Shown here piece after piece: positions 47,512 to 58,347 of a DNA stretch of 64,000 nt. The notes under the pieces are model-generated. The model searched no databases, had not been told where the DNA came from, and worked only from the letters and a program-made list of their open reading frames with translations. The DNA comes from Oceanidesulfovibrio marinus (GTDB taxonomy: Bacteria > Desulfobacterota > Desulfovibrionia > Desulfovibrionales > Desulfovibrionaceae): assembly GCF_013085545.1 (NCBI RefSeq), contig NZ_CP039543.1:1240001-1304000 (forward strand), in the 5' to 3' direction. Position 1 is the stretch's first letter. Every line of letters begins with the position of its first letter. The translations under genes and the position numbers were made by a program.

Positions 47512-47673
47512 ATGGATCACACCACATTTCTTATAGCCGGCAATGCTGTGGTCTGGCTCGGAATAGGCGCCTACATGGCGTTCCTGGCCGTGAACCAGAA
47601 ACGGCTGGGCGACCGCCTGGCGCAACTCGAACGCCTCACCCACGACGAGGACGAAGAAAAGAAGGTCCGGTAG
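47512..47673 (+). CDS. ccmD: small membrane protein CcmD
   Basis: 53 aa, one helix (AVVWLGIGAYMAFLAV, about 12-28) followed by a charged Lys/Glu-rich tail (LGDRLAQLERLTHDEDEEKK). This one-helix-plus-charged-tail layout right after ccmC is that of CcmD, which helps release holo-CcmE from the CcmABC complex. The ATG lies 1 bp after the ccmC stop (TGATATG) with GGAG upstream. Confidence 0.82.
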   Translation: MDHTTFLIAGNAVVWLGIGAYMAFLAVNQKRLGDRLAQLERLTHDEDEEKKVR

Positions 47674-47676
47674 CAC

Positions 47677-48507
47677 ATGGCGAAAAAGAAGAAGCAGCCC
47701 AGAAAGCCCGCCCCGCAGACAGCGAGCAAGAAGCAGCAGGACCCGGGCGCCGGCGCCATGACCAAAGGCCCCCGCCGCGTCATCCTGGCCATTGTGCTGG
47801 GGGGATTCGCGCTCATCTTCGCGGCTTCATTTATCTACCGCATGAACCATACCCTGGTACGCAAGATGGTTCCCAACCCGGCGCACGAGCACGGTGACGA
47901 GCAGGCGCAGCAGAGCATGCCGCCCGGCTCCATGCCCCCGGGAATGCCGGGTTCCGGCTCCATGGGTGGTCAGACCATGCCTCCGGCCATGCCCGGCTCC
48001 GGCATGGGCCAGAACGGCGAAGGCATGGGCCAGATTCGCGAGCTGATGCAGAAGATGAAGGAGAGCCCCAACGACCCGGACGTGCTCATCGGCATCTCCA
48101 AGCAGTTCCTGGCCATGGGCGACGCCGACTCGGCCGGCAACTTCCTGCAGCGCGCGCTGGTGGCCGATCCCTCCAATGTGGAGGCCATGACCCTCCTGAG
48201 CATGGTCCGCTTCGACAATCAGGAGTACGAGGAGTCCGCACGGCTGCTGGAACGGCTGGTCACGCTTGATCCGAACAACGCGACCCATTTTTACAATCTT
48301 GGCATGGTCGAAAAACATTTTTTGGACAATCCCGAGAAGGGCCACCAGGACCTGGAGACGGCGCTGCGCCTGGCCGGCGAGGGTACAGACATGTCGCAAC
48401 GTATTGCAAAAGAACTGGAAACACCTGCTCACGATCATGACCGGAGCGGGACCGGAGCCCCCGCGCAGACTGGTAATCAGACCTCCGGAAACCAGACCGG
48501 AAGTTGA
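47677..48507 (+). CDS. membrane-anchored TPR protein with Met-rich linker (CcmI/CcmH-like role)
   Basis: 276 aa. A Lys-rich cytoplasmic start (MAKKKKQPRK), one helix (about 35-55: VILAIVLGGFALIFAASF), then a His/Met/Pro/Gly-rich linker (about 67-115; AHEHGDE, MPPGSMPPGMPGSGSMGG) and three TPR-like repeats (about 120-245). It lies 3 bp after ccmD. In other bacteria a TPR protein (CcmI or the C-terminal part of CcmH) at this place holds apocytochrome c. Here CcmG and CcmH are absent, so it may do the whole apocytochrome step. The metal-like linker is unusual. Confidence 0.75.
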   Translation: MAKKKKQPRKPAPQTASKKQQDPGAGAMTKGPRRVILAIVLGGFALIFAASFIYRMNHTLVRKMVPNPAHEHGDEQAQQSMPPGSMPPGMPGSGSMGGQTMPPAMPGSGMGQNGEGMGQIRELMQKMKESPNDPDVLIGISKQFLAMGDADSAGNFLQRALVADPSNVEAMTLLSMVRFDNQEYEESARLLERLVTLDPNNATHFYNLGMVEKHFLDNPEKGHQDLETALRLAGEGTDMSQRIAKELETPAHDHDRSGTGAPAQTGNQTSGNQTGS

Positions 48508-48660
48508 CGACAGCTGGAGTTTAGTGGCAAAGAACCCTATTCCATGCGCACGTAGTCGTATATAGCGCAGATTGCATACATCGGGCCGGCTTTTACGCCT
48601 CTCCCATGCAATGCAAAATGCGCTCGTCGCGCTCCATTTTTCCAGCTTGGAGGACTGAAC

Positions 48661-49812
48661 ATGAACAAAATAGTACAGATTCTCGTAGCAGCGGCAGTGG
48701 CCCTCCTTCTTGCGGGACCGGCCATGGCCGAGGAGCCCATCAAAATCGCAGTGCCCTCGCCTTTCTCCGGCGGCGCAGCGGCCTATGGGGACAACGTCAA
48801 GGCCGGCGTGGAGATGAAGGTAGCGGAAGTCAACGAAGCCGGCGGCATCGACGGCCGTCAGATCGAGGCTGTCTATCTGGACGAGATGTGCGAGCCCAAG
48901 GAAGCCGCCACCGTGGCCACCAAGGTCGCCCAGGACGAGGACATCGTCGGCGGCGTCGGCCATCTCTGCTCCTCCGCCCATCTGGCTGCTCTGCCCACCT
49001 ACGTGCGCAAGGGCGTTCCCATGATCTCCCCCACCGCCACCAACGTGACCATCAGCGAAAAGAACGCCGACCGCGACGGCAAGGTCTGGTCCTTCCGCGA
49101 TGTGTACCGTGACGATTACCAGGGCAAGTTCCTGGCCGACTACGTCTCCCAGGTGCTGGGCCTCAAGAAGATCGCCATCTTCTACGAGAACAACGACTAC
49201 GGCATCGGCCTGAAGGACGCCTTCACCGCTGAGGCCAAGACCATCGGCCTCGAGGTTGTCGGCGCCGAGGGCTACGTGAAGGGCACCACCGACTTCACCC
49301 CGCAGCTCACCGCCCTGAAGTCCAAGAACCCTGACGGCCTGTTCATCAGCGGCTACTACAACGAGGGCGCCCTCATCGCCAGCCAGGCCAAGAAGCTCGG
49401 CATGGACGTGATCAAGTTCGGCGCCGACGGTCTGGACAACGTCGACTACATCAACCTTGCCAAGGACGCCGCCGACGGCACCTACATGACCGTGCCCTTC
49501 CTGGCCGCCGCCGCTGGTCCCGATGCACAGGCCTTCATCGCCAAGTTCAAGGAAGAGAACGGCCGCGACGTGGACTGGATGAGCGCCAACGCCTATGACG
49601 CCGCCGGCATGCTGCTGGCCGCCGTGAAGGCCGTGGGCCCCGACCGCGCCAAGATCCAGGAGTACCTGGCCGCCATGGACACCCCGGAGAAAGGCTACAA
49701 GGGCGTAACCGGCCTGACCTACTTCGACGAGCACGGCGACGCCCAGAAGGCAGCCTACGTCAAGATGGTCAAAGACGGCGAGTTCGTCCCGGCACCCCAA
49801 CAGCTCAACTAA
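48661..49812 (+). CDS. livJ: branched-chain amino acid-binding protein
   Basis: 383 aa with a Sec signal peptide (AAAVALLLAGPAMA, cleavage after residue 23) and a type I periplasmic-binding fold of the Leu/Ile/Val family (IKIAVPSPFSGGAAAYGDNV). It captures branched-chain or related amino acids for LivHMGF. It is the first gene of the liv operon; a hairpin after its stop separates it from livH. Confidence 0.9.
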   Translation: MNKIVQILVAAAVALLLAGPAMAEEPIKIAVPSPFSGGAAAYGDNVKAGVEMKVAEVNEAGGIDGRQIEAVYLDEMCEPKEAATVATKVAQDEDIVGGVGHLCSSAHLAALPTYVRKGVPMISPTATNVTISEKNADRDGKVWSFRDVYRDDYQGKFLADYVSQVLGLKKIAIFYENNDYGIGLKDAFTAEAKTIGLEVVGAEGYVKGTTDFTPQLTALKSKNPDGLFISGYYNEGALIASQAKKLGMDVIKFGADGLDNVDYINLAKDAADGTYMTVPFLAAAAGPDAQAFIAKFKEENGRDVDWMSANAYDAAGMLLAAVKAVGPDRAKIQEYLAAMDTPEKGYKGVTGLTYFDEHGDAQKAAYVKMVKDGEFVPAPQQLN

Positions 49813-49841
49813 CCACGCGATACGGTTTCGAGAGATAACAT

Positions 49842-49874
49842 CAGGCTGGGTCTTCGGACCCAGCCTGTTTTCTT
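49842..49874 (+). terminator. attenuator-like hairpin between livJ and livH
   Basis: CAGGCTGGGTC-TTCG-GACCCAGCCTG forms an 11-bp stem closed by a TTCG tetraloop and is followed by TTTTCTTC. It would end many transcripts after livJ and let fewer continue into livHMGF, giving more binding protein than membrane complex. Confidence 0.75.
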
Positions 49875-49908
49875 CACCGCCTACCGCTACAAAACCCACA
49901 AGATACCA

Positions 49909-50796
49909 GTGCTCGAACAGCAGCTCGTAAACGGACTCACCCTGGGCGTCATCTACGCGCTCATCGCTGTCGGCTATACCATGGTCTACGGTGTCATTGA
50001 GCTCATCAACTTTGCCCATGGCGAAATATACATGCTCGGCGCGTTCTTCTGCGCCACGTTCATCACCGCCCTCGGCCTGCCCCTGTGGCTGGCCATTCCC
50101 CTCGCCATGCTCTGCTGCTCGTTGCTCGGCATCATGATCGACGTCGTTGCGTATCGACCGTTACGTAACGCGCATCGATTGGCGGCGCTCATAACGGCCA
50201 TCGGCATGTCAATATTTCTGCAGAACCTGGCCATGGTTATCTGGGGCAGCCGCCCCCGCGCTTTCCCGCAGGACGCCGTACCGGCCGTCCTGGCGGAGCA
50301 AGCCTTCAGCTTCGGCGAAGTCACCATCACCTGGCTCCACCTCTTCATTTTCGGCATCACGTTCTCCATGATGATCGGCCTCTACCTGATCATCGCCAAG
50401 ACGCGCATCGGCACGGCCATGCGCGCTCTGGCCCAGAACCGGACGTGCTGCCAGCTCCAGGGCATCAACGTGAACCGGGTCATCTCGTTCACCTTCGCCC
50501 TGGGCTCGGCCATGGGCGCCATGGCGGGCATCCTGGTGGCCATGTTCTACAACACGCTCTACCCCACCATGGGCTATGTGGCGGGCGTCAAGGCCTTTGC
50601 CGCGGCCGTGCTGGGCGGCATCGGCTCCGTTCCCGGAGCCATGTTCGGAGGCATTGTGCTCGGTATTGCCGAGGCCCTCGGCGCCGGCTATGTCTCATCC
50701 CTGTACCGCGACGGCGTGGCCTACGCCGTGATGATCGCCGTGATCATCTTCCGGCCGTCCGGCATTCTGGGCAAAGCCCTGGTGGACAAGGCTTAG
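49909..50796 (+). CDS. livH: branched-chain amino acid permease LivH
   Basis: 295 aa, GTG start (MLEQQLVNGLTLGVIYALIA). Eight hydrophobic segments; family signatures NFAHGEIYMLGAF and GGIGSVPGAMFGGIVLG. No clear Shine-Dalgarno precedes the GTG. It makes the inner-membrane channel with LivM and lies 96 bp after livJ, with the hairpin in between. Confidence 0.92.
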   Translation: MLEQQLVNGLTLGVIYALIAVGYTMVYGVIELINFAHGEIYMLGAFFCATFITALGLPLWLAIPLAMLCCSLLGIMIDVVAYRPLRNAHRLAALITAIGMSIFLQNLAMVIWGSRPRAFPQDAVPAVLAEQAFSFGEVTITWLHLFIFGITFSMMIGLYLIIAKTRIGTAMRALAQNRTCCQLQGINVNRVISFTFALGSAMGAMAGILVAMFYNTLYPTMGYVAGVKAFAAAVLGGIGSVPGAMFGGIVLGIAEALGAGYVSSLYRDGVAYAVMIAVIIFRPSGILGKALVDKA

Positions 50797-50805
50797 GGGG
50801 TCGGC

Positions 50806-51846
50806 ATGAACAAGAAAATCGCACTTCCCCTGCTCGCCGTAGCCTGCATCCTTCCCTTCATGCCCTTCACCTCGGAGTACATGCTGCATGTGTTCACCCT
50901 GGTGATGGTCTACATGGTCCTGGCCATGGGCCTGAACATCGTGCCCGGCTTCTGCGGCCTGCTGGACCTGGGATTCGTCGGCTTCTACGGCATCGGCGCG
51001 TACACAGCCGGCCTGCTCACCATCAACTACGGCTTGTCCTTCTGGGTTATCGTGCCCTTTGCCGCACTCAACGGCGCGCTCTGGGGCATACTGCTCGGCG
51101 CACCGACATTGCGGCTCACGGGCGACTACTTCGCCATCGTCACATTCGGCTTCTCAGAGCTGGTGGTGCTGTTCCTGACCAACGAGATCTGGCTGACCCG
51201 CGGCCCCCTGGGCCTGCCCGGCATCGACCCCGTCTCCATCGACCTCTCGTTCATCTCCAAGGCGCTCAACCCCGCCTGGGACTGGTACTACGAGTTCGAC
51301 GGCGAGCTGCCGTACTTCTTCCTCGCCCTGGTCATGGTTCTGGTCATCTACGGAGTCATGCGCCGGCTGGAAGACTCCCGTCTGGGGCGCGCCTGGTACG
51401 CCATCCGCGAGGACCCGCTGGCGGCATCGAGCTGCGGCGTCAACATCCTCAACTACAAGGTCATCGCCTTTGCCATCTCCGCCGGCATCGGCGCCGTGGG
51501 CGGCTGCTTCTTCGCACGCTGGACCCTCTTCCTCTCCCCCGACATGTTCAAGTTCTGGGAATCCTTCCTGGTGCTCTGTATGGTCGTGCTGGGCGGGCTG
51601 GGCAACATCAACGGCGCGCTCATCGGCGCGGCCGTGCTGGTGGCCCTGGGCGAGGTGCTCCGCGTCGTGCTGCCGGAGCTGGGGCTCCCCGTGGAAACCC
51701 GCTTCCTCTTCTATGGACTCATCATGATTCTCATCATGCGCTTCAAGCCGTCCGGGTTCCTGCCGCGAATCGCCGCCACCGGCATGCAGAACCCGATTAT
51801 CCAGGACCTCAAAAAGCGGCTCGACCGTGAACGGGCCGCGGCCTGA
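50806..51846 (+). CDS. livM: branched-chain amino acid permease LivM
   Basis: 346 aa with ten hydrophobic segments. LNIVPGFCGLLDLGFVGFYG and RGPLGLPGI are LivM motifs, and YAIREDPLAASSCGVN is the EAA-like loop. It pairs with LivH; starts 10 bp after livH with GGGGG upstream. Confidence 0.92.
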   Translation: MNKKIALPLLAVACILPFMPFTSEYMLHVFTLVMVYMVLAMGLNIVPGFCGLLDLGFVGFYGIGAYTAGLLTINYGLSFWVIVPFAALNGALWGILLGAPTLRLTGDYFAIVTFGFSELVVLFLTNEIWLTRGPLGLPGIDPVSIDLSFISKALNPAWDWYYEFDGELPYFFLALVMVLVIYGVMRRLEDSRLGRAWYAIREDPLAASSCGVNILNYKVIAFAISAGIGAVGGCFFARWTLFLSPDMFKFWESFLVLCMVVLGGLGNINGALIGAAVLVALGEVLRVVLPELGLPVETRFLFYGLIMILIMRFKPSGFLPRIAATGMQNPIIQDLKKRLDRERAAA

Positions 51847-51863
51847 TCGATAGATATTCCGTC

Positions 51864-52650
<787 letters not shown>

Positions 52651-52658
<8 letters not shown>

Positions 52659-53358
52659 GATTCATGACATCCACACGTATTATGGCTCCATCCACGCCCT
52701 GAAAGGCGTCTCGCTGAAGATCAACGAGAAGGAGATCGTCTGTCTCATCGGCGCCAACGGCGCCGGCAAGACGACCACCCTGATGTCCCTCTCCGGCGTG
52801 TACAGACCGCGCCGGGGTTCCATCACCTTTCTGGGCGAGGACATCACCAAGTTGGCCTCGGAAAAGATCGTTGCCCGCGGCATTACTCAGGTGCCCGAAG
52901 GCCGGATGATCTTCCCCCGCCTTACGGTGCGTGAGAACTTGATGATGGGAGCCTACCTGCGCAACGACTCTGAAGGCATAGAAGCGGACGAGGAGCGCGC
53001 CTACGAGCTCTTCCCCATTCTTGCCGAACGACGCAGGCAGCCCGGAGGCACGCTCTCCGGCGGCGAGCAGCAGATGCTCGCCATAGGGCGGGCGCTCATG
53101 GCCCGGCCCAAGCTGTTGCTTTTGGACGAACCGTCGCTGGGCCTCGCGCCCATCGTGGTGGAAAATATCTTCGAGGTCATCCAGTCCATCAACCAGGAAG
53201 GAACGACCGTGCTGCTTGTGGAGCAGAACGCCCAGATGGCGCTGCAGATAGCCCACAGGGGCTACGTGCTCGCCACGGGCTCGGTCCAGCTGGAAGGCAC
53301 CTCGGCCGACCTTACGGCGAACCCGCAAGTACGAGCCGCCTATCTGGGCCTCGACTAG
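52651..53358 (+). CDS. livF: branched-chain amino acid ABC ATPase LivF
   Basis: 235 aa. Walker [25 protein letters not shown] as signature, Walker [14 protein letters not shown]. The LivF-type [16 protein letters not shown] is present. The last gene of the liv operon; guaB begins 34 bp later with no terminator seen. Confidence 0.93.
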
Positions 53359-53392
53359 CCCGGAAGAAAGGCGCTTACAAGGAACACGACTC

Positions 53393-54862
53393 ATGGAAAA
53401 GGTTCTCGGCAAAGGCTACACATTCGACGACGTGCTGCTCCAACCCGCGTACTCGGAGGTCCTTCCGGACACCGTGGACGTCTCCACCCGGCTCACTCAC
53501 GAAATCGCCCTGACTGTGCCGCTGCTCTCCGCCGCCATGGACACCGTTACGGAGTCCAAGCTGGCCATCTCTCTCTCCCGCGCGGGCGGTGTCGGCGTAA
53601 TCCACAAGAACATGTCCGTCGACCAGCAGCGCATCGAGGTCGAGAAGGTCAAGAAGTCCGAGTCCGGGATGATCGTTGACCCCGTGACCATCGAGCCCGA
53701 ATTCACCGTGGGCCAGGCGCTGCAGATCATGTCCGAGTATCGCATCTCGGGCCTGCCCGTGGTCAAGGGCGGTCAGCTCGTGGGCATTCTCACCAACCGC
53801 GACGTGCGCTTCGTCTCCGACATGGACCTCAAGGTGGCCGACGTGATGACCGCTGACAAGCTGGTCACCGTGCCCGTGGGCACCACCCTGGAGCAAGCCA
53901 AGGCGCACCTGCACGAAAACCGCATCGAGAAGCTCCTGGTGGTGGATGAAGGCGGCAAGCTCACCGGCCTCATCACCATCAAGGACATCGAGAAGATCAA
54001 GAAGTACCCACACTCCTGCAAGGACGCCCAGGGCCGCCTGCGCGTGGGCGCGGCCATCGGCGTGGGACCCGAGGGCGAAGCCCGGGCCGACGCGCTGCTC
54101 AAGGCCGGCGTCGACTTCATCGTGGTGGACTCGGCCCACGGCCACTCCAAAAACATTCTGCGCGCCATCGAGTCCGTGCGCTCCGCCTTCCCCAACTGCC
54201 AGCTCGTTGCCGGCAACGTGGGCACCTATGAAGGCGCACGCGCCATCCTCAAGGCCGGCGCGGACACGGTCAAGGTGGGCATCGGCCCCGGCTCCATCTG
54301 CACCACACGCATCGTGGCCGGCGTGGGCGTGCCGCAGGTCACCGCGATCATGGAAGCCACACGCGCCGCACGCGAGATGGACAAGCACATCATCGCCGAC
54401 GGCGGCATCAAGTTCTCCGGCGACGTGGTCAAGGCCATCGCGGCCGGCGCGGACTGTGTGATGATCGGCTCCCTCTTTGCCGGCACGGACGAGAGCCCGG
54501 GCGAGACCATCCTCTACCAGGGCCGCCGCTACAAGATCTACCGCGGCATGGGCTCCATCGACGCCATGAAGGACGGCTCCAAAGACCGCTACTTCCAGGA
54601 AAAGGTGGAGGAAGGCGGCGGCAAGCTCGTGCCCGAGGGCATCGTGGGCCGCGTGCCCTACAAGGGACCGGTCACCGACTCCCTGTATCAGCTCGTGGGC
54701 GGACTGCGCTCCGGCATGGGCTACACCGGCTGCCCCACCATCCAGTCCCTGCAGGAAGACGCCAAGTTCGTGGAGATCTCCCCCGCTGGCCTGCGCGAAA
54801 GCCACGTCCACGACGTCATCATCACCAAGGAAGCGCCCAACTACCGGGTCGAGAACTTCTAG
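53393..54862 (+). CDS. guaB: IMP dehydrogenase
   Basis: 489 aa, a full-length enzyme. The catalytic Cys is in [15 protein letters not shown] (near 303). Two CBS domains lie about 95-205 ([26 protein letters not shown]). The flap-loop region has [10 protein letters not shown]. It oxidises IMP to XMP, the first committed step of GMP synthesis. It lies 10 bp before guaA. Confidence 0.97.
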   Translation: MEKVLGKGYTFDDVLLQPAYSEVLPDTVDVSTRLTHEIALTVPLLSAAMDTVTESKLAISLSRAGGVGVIHKNMSVDQQRIEVEKVKKSESGMIVDPVTIEPEFTVGQALQIMSEYRISGLPVVKGGQLVGILTNRDVRFVSDMDLKVADVMTADKLVTVPVGTTLEQAKAHLHENRIEKLLVVDEGGKLTGLITIKDIEKIKKYPHSCKDAQGRLRVGAAIGVGPEGEARADALLKAGVDFIVVDSAHGHSKNILRAIESVRSAFPNCQLVAGNVGTYEGARAILKAGADTVKVGIGPGSICTTRIVAGVGVPQVTAIMEATRAAREMDKHIIADGGIKFSGDVVKAIAAGADCVMIGSLFAGTDESPGETILYQGRRYKIYRGMGSIDAMKDGSKDRYFQEKVEEGGGKLVPEGIVGRVPYKGPVTDSLYQLVGGLRSGMGYTGCPTIQSLQEDAKFVEISPAGLRESHVHDVIITKEAPNYRVENF

Positions 54863-54872
54863 CGGAGCGGAA

Positions 54873-56420
54873 ATGGACGTTCAGGAAAAAGTCATCATCA
54901 TCGATTACGGGTCGCAGGTGACCCAGCTCATTGCGCGCCGCGTGCGCGAGGCCGGGGTCTACTCCGAGATCCAGCCCTGCACCATCCCGCTCGACGAGCT
55001 CAAGGCCATGCAGCCCTCTGCCGTGATCCTCTCCGGCGGCCCCTCCTCGGTTTCCGACGAAGGCGCTCCCCAGCTCGATCCCGGCATCCTGGAGCTCGGC
55101 GTGCCCGTGCTCGGCATCTGTTACGGCATGCAGCTCATTGCCAACGAGCTTGGCGGCAAGCTGGCCCGGAGCAGCGACCGCGAGTACGGCCGCGCAGACC
55201 TCACTCTGATGGAAGACTGCCCCCTGTGGGCCGGTCTGTCCGACGCGGACACGCACAAGATCTGGATGTCGCACGGCGACAAGGTCCTGGCGCCGCCGCC
55301 CGGCTTCTCCGTCATCGGCCGCACCAAGAATGTGGACGTGGCGGCCATAGCCGACCAGAAGCGCCGCTTCTACGCCGTGCAGTTCCATCCGGAGGTCCAC
55401 CACACCGAGGATGGCGCGCGGATGCTGCGCAACTTCCTCTTCAAGATCGCCGGCCTCAAGGGCGACTGGTCCATGTCCTCCTTTGCCGACCGGGTCATCG
55501 AGGAGATGCGCGAGAAGATCGGCGACAGGAAGGTCGTCTGCGGCCTCTCCGGCGGCATCGACTCCACCGTGGTGGCCGTGCTGCTCTCCAAGGCCATCGG
55601 CGACAACCTGCATTGCATCTTCGTGGACAACGGCCTGCTGCGCGCCGGCGAGGGCACCGAGGTTGTCGGCTACCTGGACGAGCACTTCCAGCTCCAGCTC
55701 CACTACGTCGAGGCCCAGGAGGATTTCCTCTCCAAGCTGACGGGCGTGGACGATCCGGAAGAGAAGCGCAAGATCATCGGCCGCACCTTCATTGAGGTCT
55801 TCGAGCGCGAAGCCAAGGCCATCAAGGACGTGAGCTACCTGGCCCAGGGCACGCTCTACCCGGACGTCATCGAGTCCGTCTCCTTCAAGGGCCCTTCCGC
55901 GGTCATCAAGAGCCATCACAATGTGGGCGGCCTGCCCGACATCATGGAGCTCGACCTGGTGGAGCCCCTGCGCGAGCTCTTCAAGGACGAGGTGCGTAAG
56001 GTGGCCATGGAGCTCGGCCTGCCCGACTTCGTCATCTGGCGCCACCCCTTCCCCGGTCCGGGCCTTGCCATCCGCATCCTGGGCAAGATCACGCCGGAGC
56101 GGCTCGAAATCCTCCGCCAGGCGGACAGCATCGTCCAGGACGAGCTCCACGCCTCGGATTGGTATCGCAAAGTCTGGCAGGGCTTCGCCGTGCTGCTGCC
56201 CCTGAAAACAGTCGGCGTGATGGGCGACGACCGCACATACGAACACGTCATCGCGCTGCGCGTCGTGGACAGCGTGGACGCCATGACTGCTGACTGGACA
56301 CGCCTCCCGGCTGACGTGCTGGCGCGCATCTCCAGCCGCGTCATCAACGAGGTGAAGGGCGTCAACCGAGTGGTTTACGACATCTCGTCCAAGCCGCCCT
56401 CCACCATCGAGTGGGAGTAA
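54873..56420 (+). CDS. guaA: GMP synthase (glutamine-hydrolysing)
   Basis: 515 aa. The N-terminal class I glutamine amidotransferase has GICYGMQ (nucleophile Cys near 84) and the His/Glu in [10 protein letters not shown]. The ATP-pyrophosphatase domain has the P-loop SGGIDST near 227. The C-terminal dimerisation domain ends in KPPSTIEWE. It aminates XMP to GMP. Overlapping function and spacing show a guaBA operon. Confidence 0.98.
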   Translation: MDVQEKVIIIDYGSQVTQLIARRVREAGVYSEIQPCTIPLDELKAMQPSAVILSGGPSSVSDEGAPQLDPGILELGVPVLGICYGMQLIANELGGKLARSSDREYGRADLTLMEDCPLWAGLSDADTHKIWMSHGDKVLAPPPGFSVIGRTKNVDVAAIADQKRRFYAVQFHPEVHHTEDGARMLRNFLFKIAGLKGDWSMSSFADRVIEEMREKIGDRKVVCGLSGGIDSTVVAVLLSKAIGDNLHCIFVDNGLLRAGEGTEVVGYLDEHFQLQLHYVEAQEDFLSKLTGVDDPEEKRKIIGRTFIEVFEREAKAIKDVSYLAQGTLYPDVIESVSFKGPSAVIKSHHNVGGLPDIMELDLVEPLRELFKDEVRKVAMELGLPDFVIWRHPFPGPGLAIRILGKITPERLEILRQADSIVQDELHASDWYRKVWQGFAVLLPLKTVGVMGDDRTYEHVIALRVVDSVDAMTADWTRLPADVLARISSRVINEVKGVNRVVYDISSKPPSTIEWE

Positions 56421-56438
56421 ACCTCCCGGAGATTCACC

Positions 56439-56927
56439 ATGTTCGGCATCGGTTCCACAGAATTACTGGTTATTCTCGCCGTGGCGCTCATCATTCTGGG
56501 CCCCAAGAAGCTTCCGCAGATCGCGCGCGCCCTGGGCAAGGGCGTGGCCGAGTTCAAGAAGGTTTCGACCGACTTGCAGCGCACCATCAACGTTGAGATG
56601 GAGCGTGAGGAGCGCGAGCAGAAGCGCAAAGAAGACGATAAGGTCAAGCAGGCGGAGAAGGCCAAGGCGGCGCAGTCCAAGCACAAGGGCGAGTCCGAGG
56701 AGGCCGCCCAGGCCAGACGTGAAGCCGAGGAGGCTTCCAAGAAGGCCCTTGCCTCCGCGGACAAGGCCAACCGCTCCGAGCCGTTCAAGGATCCTTACGA
56801 GCCCGAGACCGCCGAGGCGACCAAGCCTGAAGAAGGCCAGGTCATCGACGTGGCCGCCTCCAACGCCGGCGAGACAGCGCAGAACACCGAGAGCTCCGTT
56901 GCCTCCGAGCAGGAGTCCAAGGCGTGA
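56439..56927 (+). CDS. tatB: twin-arginine translocation protein TatB
   Basis: 162 aa. [20 protein letters not shown] has the TatB-type Glu at position 8 in the first helix, then the hinge GPKKLP and an amphipathic helix ([15 protein letters not shown]). The tail is long, charged and Ala/Glu/Lys-rich, as in TatB but longer than most. It forms the substrate receptor with TatC. The stop codon overlaps the tatC GTG (GTGA). Confidence 0.88.
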   Translation: MFGIGSTELLVILAVALIILGPKKLPQIARALGKGVAEFKKVSTDLQRTINVEMEREEREQKRKEDDKVKQAEKAKAAQSKHKGESEEAAQARREAEEASKKALASADKANRSEPFKDPYEPETAEATKPEEGQVIDVAASNAGETAQNTESSVASEQESKA

Positions 56928-58111
56928 GCGACGAAACCAAGAAGCCCCTCGACGAGGACGCATCGGCAGAGCAGGAAGGCGTGACGGAGGAAACGCAGGC
57001 TGAAGAGCCTTCCGCCGACACGCCTGATTCGGACGCTGAATCCGGCGAGACGCCGGTACAGGCCGAGCTCTCCGACGATCCCTCGGCTCTGGGGCATGAG
57101 GACAAGGAAGCCGCTTCCGACGACGGCGTCGAGGACCCCGAGGTCGCTGCGCTGCACGAAGACGCGGCCAACGATCCCTCGACCGGCTCTCCTGATGTCT
57201 CCGGAGACGGTTCCGGAGACGGCGGCGGCGAACCTCCCGTGCCCGCGGACATGGCCGGGGACTTCGACGACGACGGAGACGAGGGTGAGGACGAGGATGA
57301 AGACGAAGAAGACGGTGAAGAAGGCTCCATGTCCTTCACCGAGCATCTGCAGGAGCTCCGCCAGCGCCTGACGCGTTGCTTCATCGCCCTGGTGGTTGGT
57401 TTCCTGGCGTGCTACGGCTTCTCCAAGGATCTCTTCGACATCCTCATGCGGCCGCTGGTCACGGTCTTCCCTCCGGGCTCGCACCTCATCTTCACGGCGC
57501 TGCCCGAGGCGTTCTTCACGTACATCAAGGTTGCTCTGGTGGCGGGCTTCTTCCTCACGAGCCCCTACATCTTCTACCAGCTCTGGTTGTTCATCTCGCC
57601 CGGGCTTTACAAGGAAGAGCGTAAGTACCTCATTCCCATCGGCTTTTGCTCGGCGCTCTTCTTCGTGGTGGGCGCAAGCTTCGGCTACTTCGTCGTGTTC
57701 CCCTTTGCTTTCAAGTTCTTCATGGGATTCACCACGGAGTTCATCAAGCCATTCCCCAAGCTCAACGAGTACCTTGGCTTTTCGCTCAAGCTGCTCTTCG
57801 CCTTCGGCGTTATCTTCGAGCTCCCGCTCGTCATCTTCTTCCTGGCGCGGCTCGGTCTGGTCACCTCCACCATGCTGCGCAAGTCCCGCAAGTTCGCATT
57901 CCTGGGCTGCTTCGTCATTTCGGCGGTCCTCACTCCGCCGGATGTGGTTTCGCAGCTCCTCATGGCTGGACCGCTCATGCTCCTCTACGAGATTTCGATC
58001 TACGTCGCCCAGTTGTTCGGCCGGCGCGAAAAGCGGCACATGAAGGATGAAGACGAGGAAGAGACAGAGGAAGAAAATCCCGAGGAATCGGCCGAGGAAG
58101 AGTCCGCATAG
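56924..58111 (+). CDS. tatC: twin-arginine translocase TatC with acidic N-terminal extension
   Basis: 395 aa when started at the GTG that overlaps tatB. Residues 1-135 are an unstructured, very acidic region with no aromatic core and an Asp/Glu run ([20 protein letters not shown]). From residue 136 ([14 protein letters not shown]) the standard TatC starts: six helices, the conserved Glu in [12 protein letters not shown] and [13 protein letters not shown] second acidic stretch ends the protein. An internal ATG at 57329 has AAGAAGG 4 nt upstream and would give a 260-aa protein of normal TatC length. Confidence 0.9.
   Translation: MSDETKKPLDEDASAEQEGVTEETQAEEPSADTPDSDAESGETPVQAELSDDPSALGHEDKEAASDDGVEDPEVAALHEDAANDPSTGSPDVSGDGSGDGGGEPPVPADMAGDFDDDGDEGEDEDEDEEDGEEGSMSFTEHLQELRQRLTRCFIALVVGFLACYGFSKDLFDILMRPLVTVFPPGSHLIFTALPEAFFTYIKVALVAGFFLTSPYIFYQLWLFISPGLYKEERKYLIPIGFCSALFFVVGASFGYFVVFPFAFKFFMGFTTEFIKPFPKLNEYLGFSLKLLFAFGVIFELPLVIFFLARLGLVTSTMLRKSRKFAFLGCFVISAVLTPPDVVSQLLMAGPLMLLYEISIYVAQLFGRREKRHMKDEDEEETEEENPEESAEEESA
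57318..57324 (+). promoter_or_regulatory. possible internal ribosome-binding site in tatC
   Basis: AAGAAGG lies 4 nt before the in-frame ATG at 57329 that begins the conserved TatC domain. In a Glu-rich reading frame GAAGAAGG can arise by chance, so this is a candidate only. Confidence 0.35.
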
Positions 58112-58145
58112 CCGGGCACACGCCTGATCCCAAGCCATCATACAC

Positions 58146-58181
58146 ACCGGGGGCCGCGCTTTGCGGCTCCCGGTTTTTTTT
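58146..58181 (+). terminator. Rho-independent terminator after tatC
   Basis: ACCGGGGGCCGC, a short loop (GCTTT), then GCGGCTCCCGGT followed by eight T. One G-T wobble is in the stem. Confidence 0.9.
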
Positions 58182-58347
58182 ATGCAATGTGCCGGCTACT
58201 TCGTCGTCATCCCGCCCTGAAATCAATCCGGCACCAAAATGCCACGTTCCGTATCCTGGCATTGCAGGGTGTGGTATGCTATGAATCTTCGTTGAGACTC
58301 CAGACTGTCTCTCTTCTGCGAACTCTCCAACTCGAAAGGATTTGAGC

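Noticed and set aside
47827-50019. 730-codon open frame on the minus strand
   Set aside because: Antisense to the TPR gene and livJ; no plausible start site or domain.
50160-50169. GTTACGTAAC palindrome, similar to the cluster operator
   Set aside because: It is inside the livH coding sequence and lacks the CC/GG centre of the other sites.
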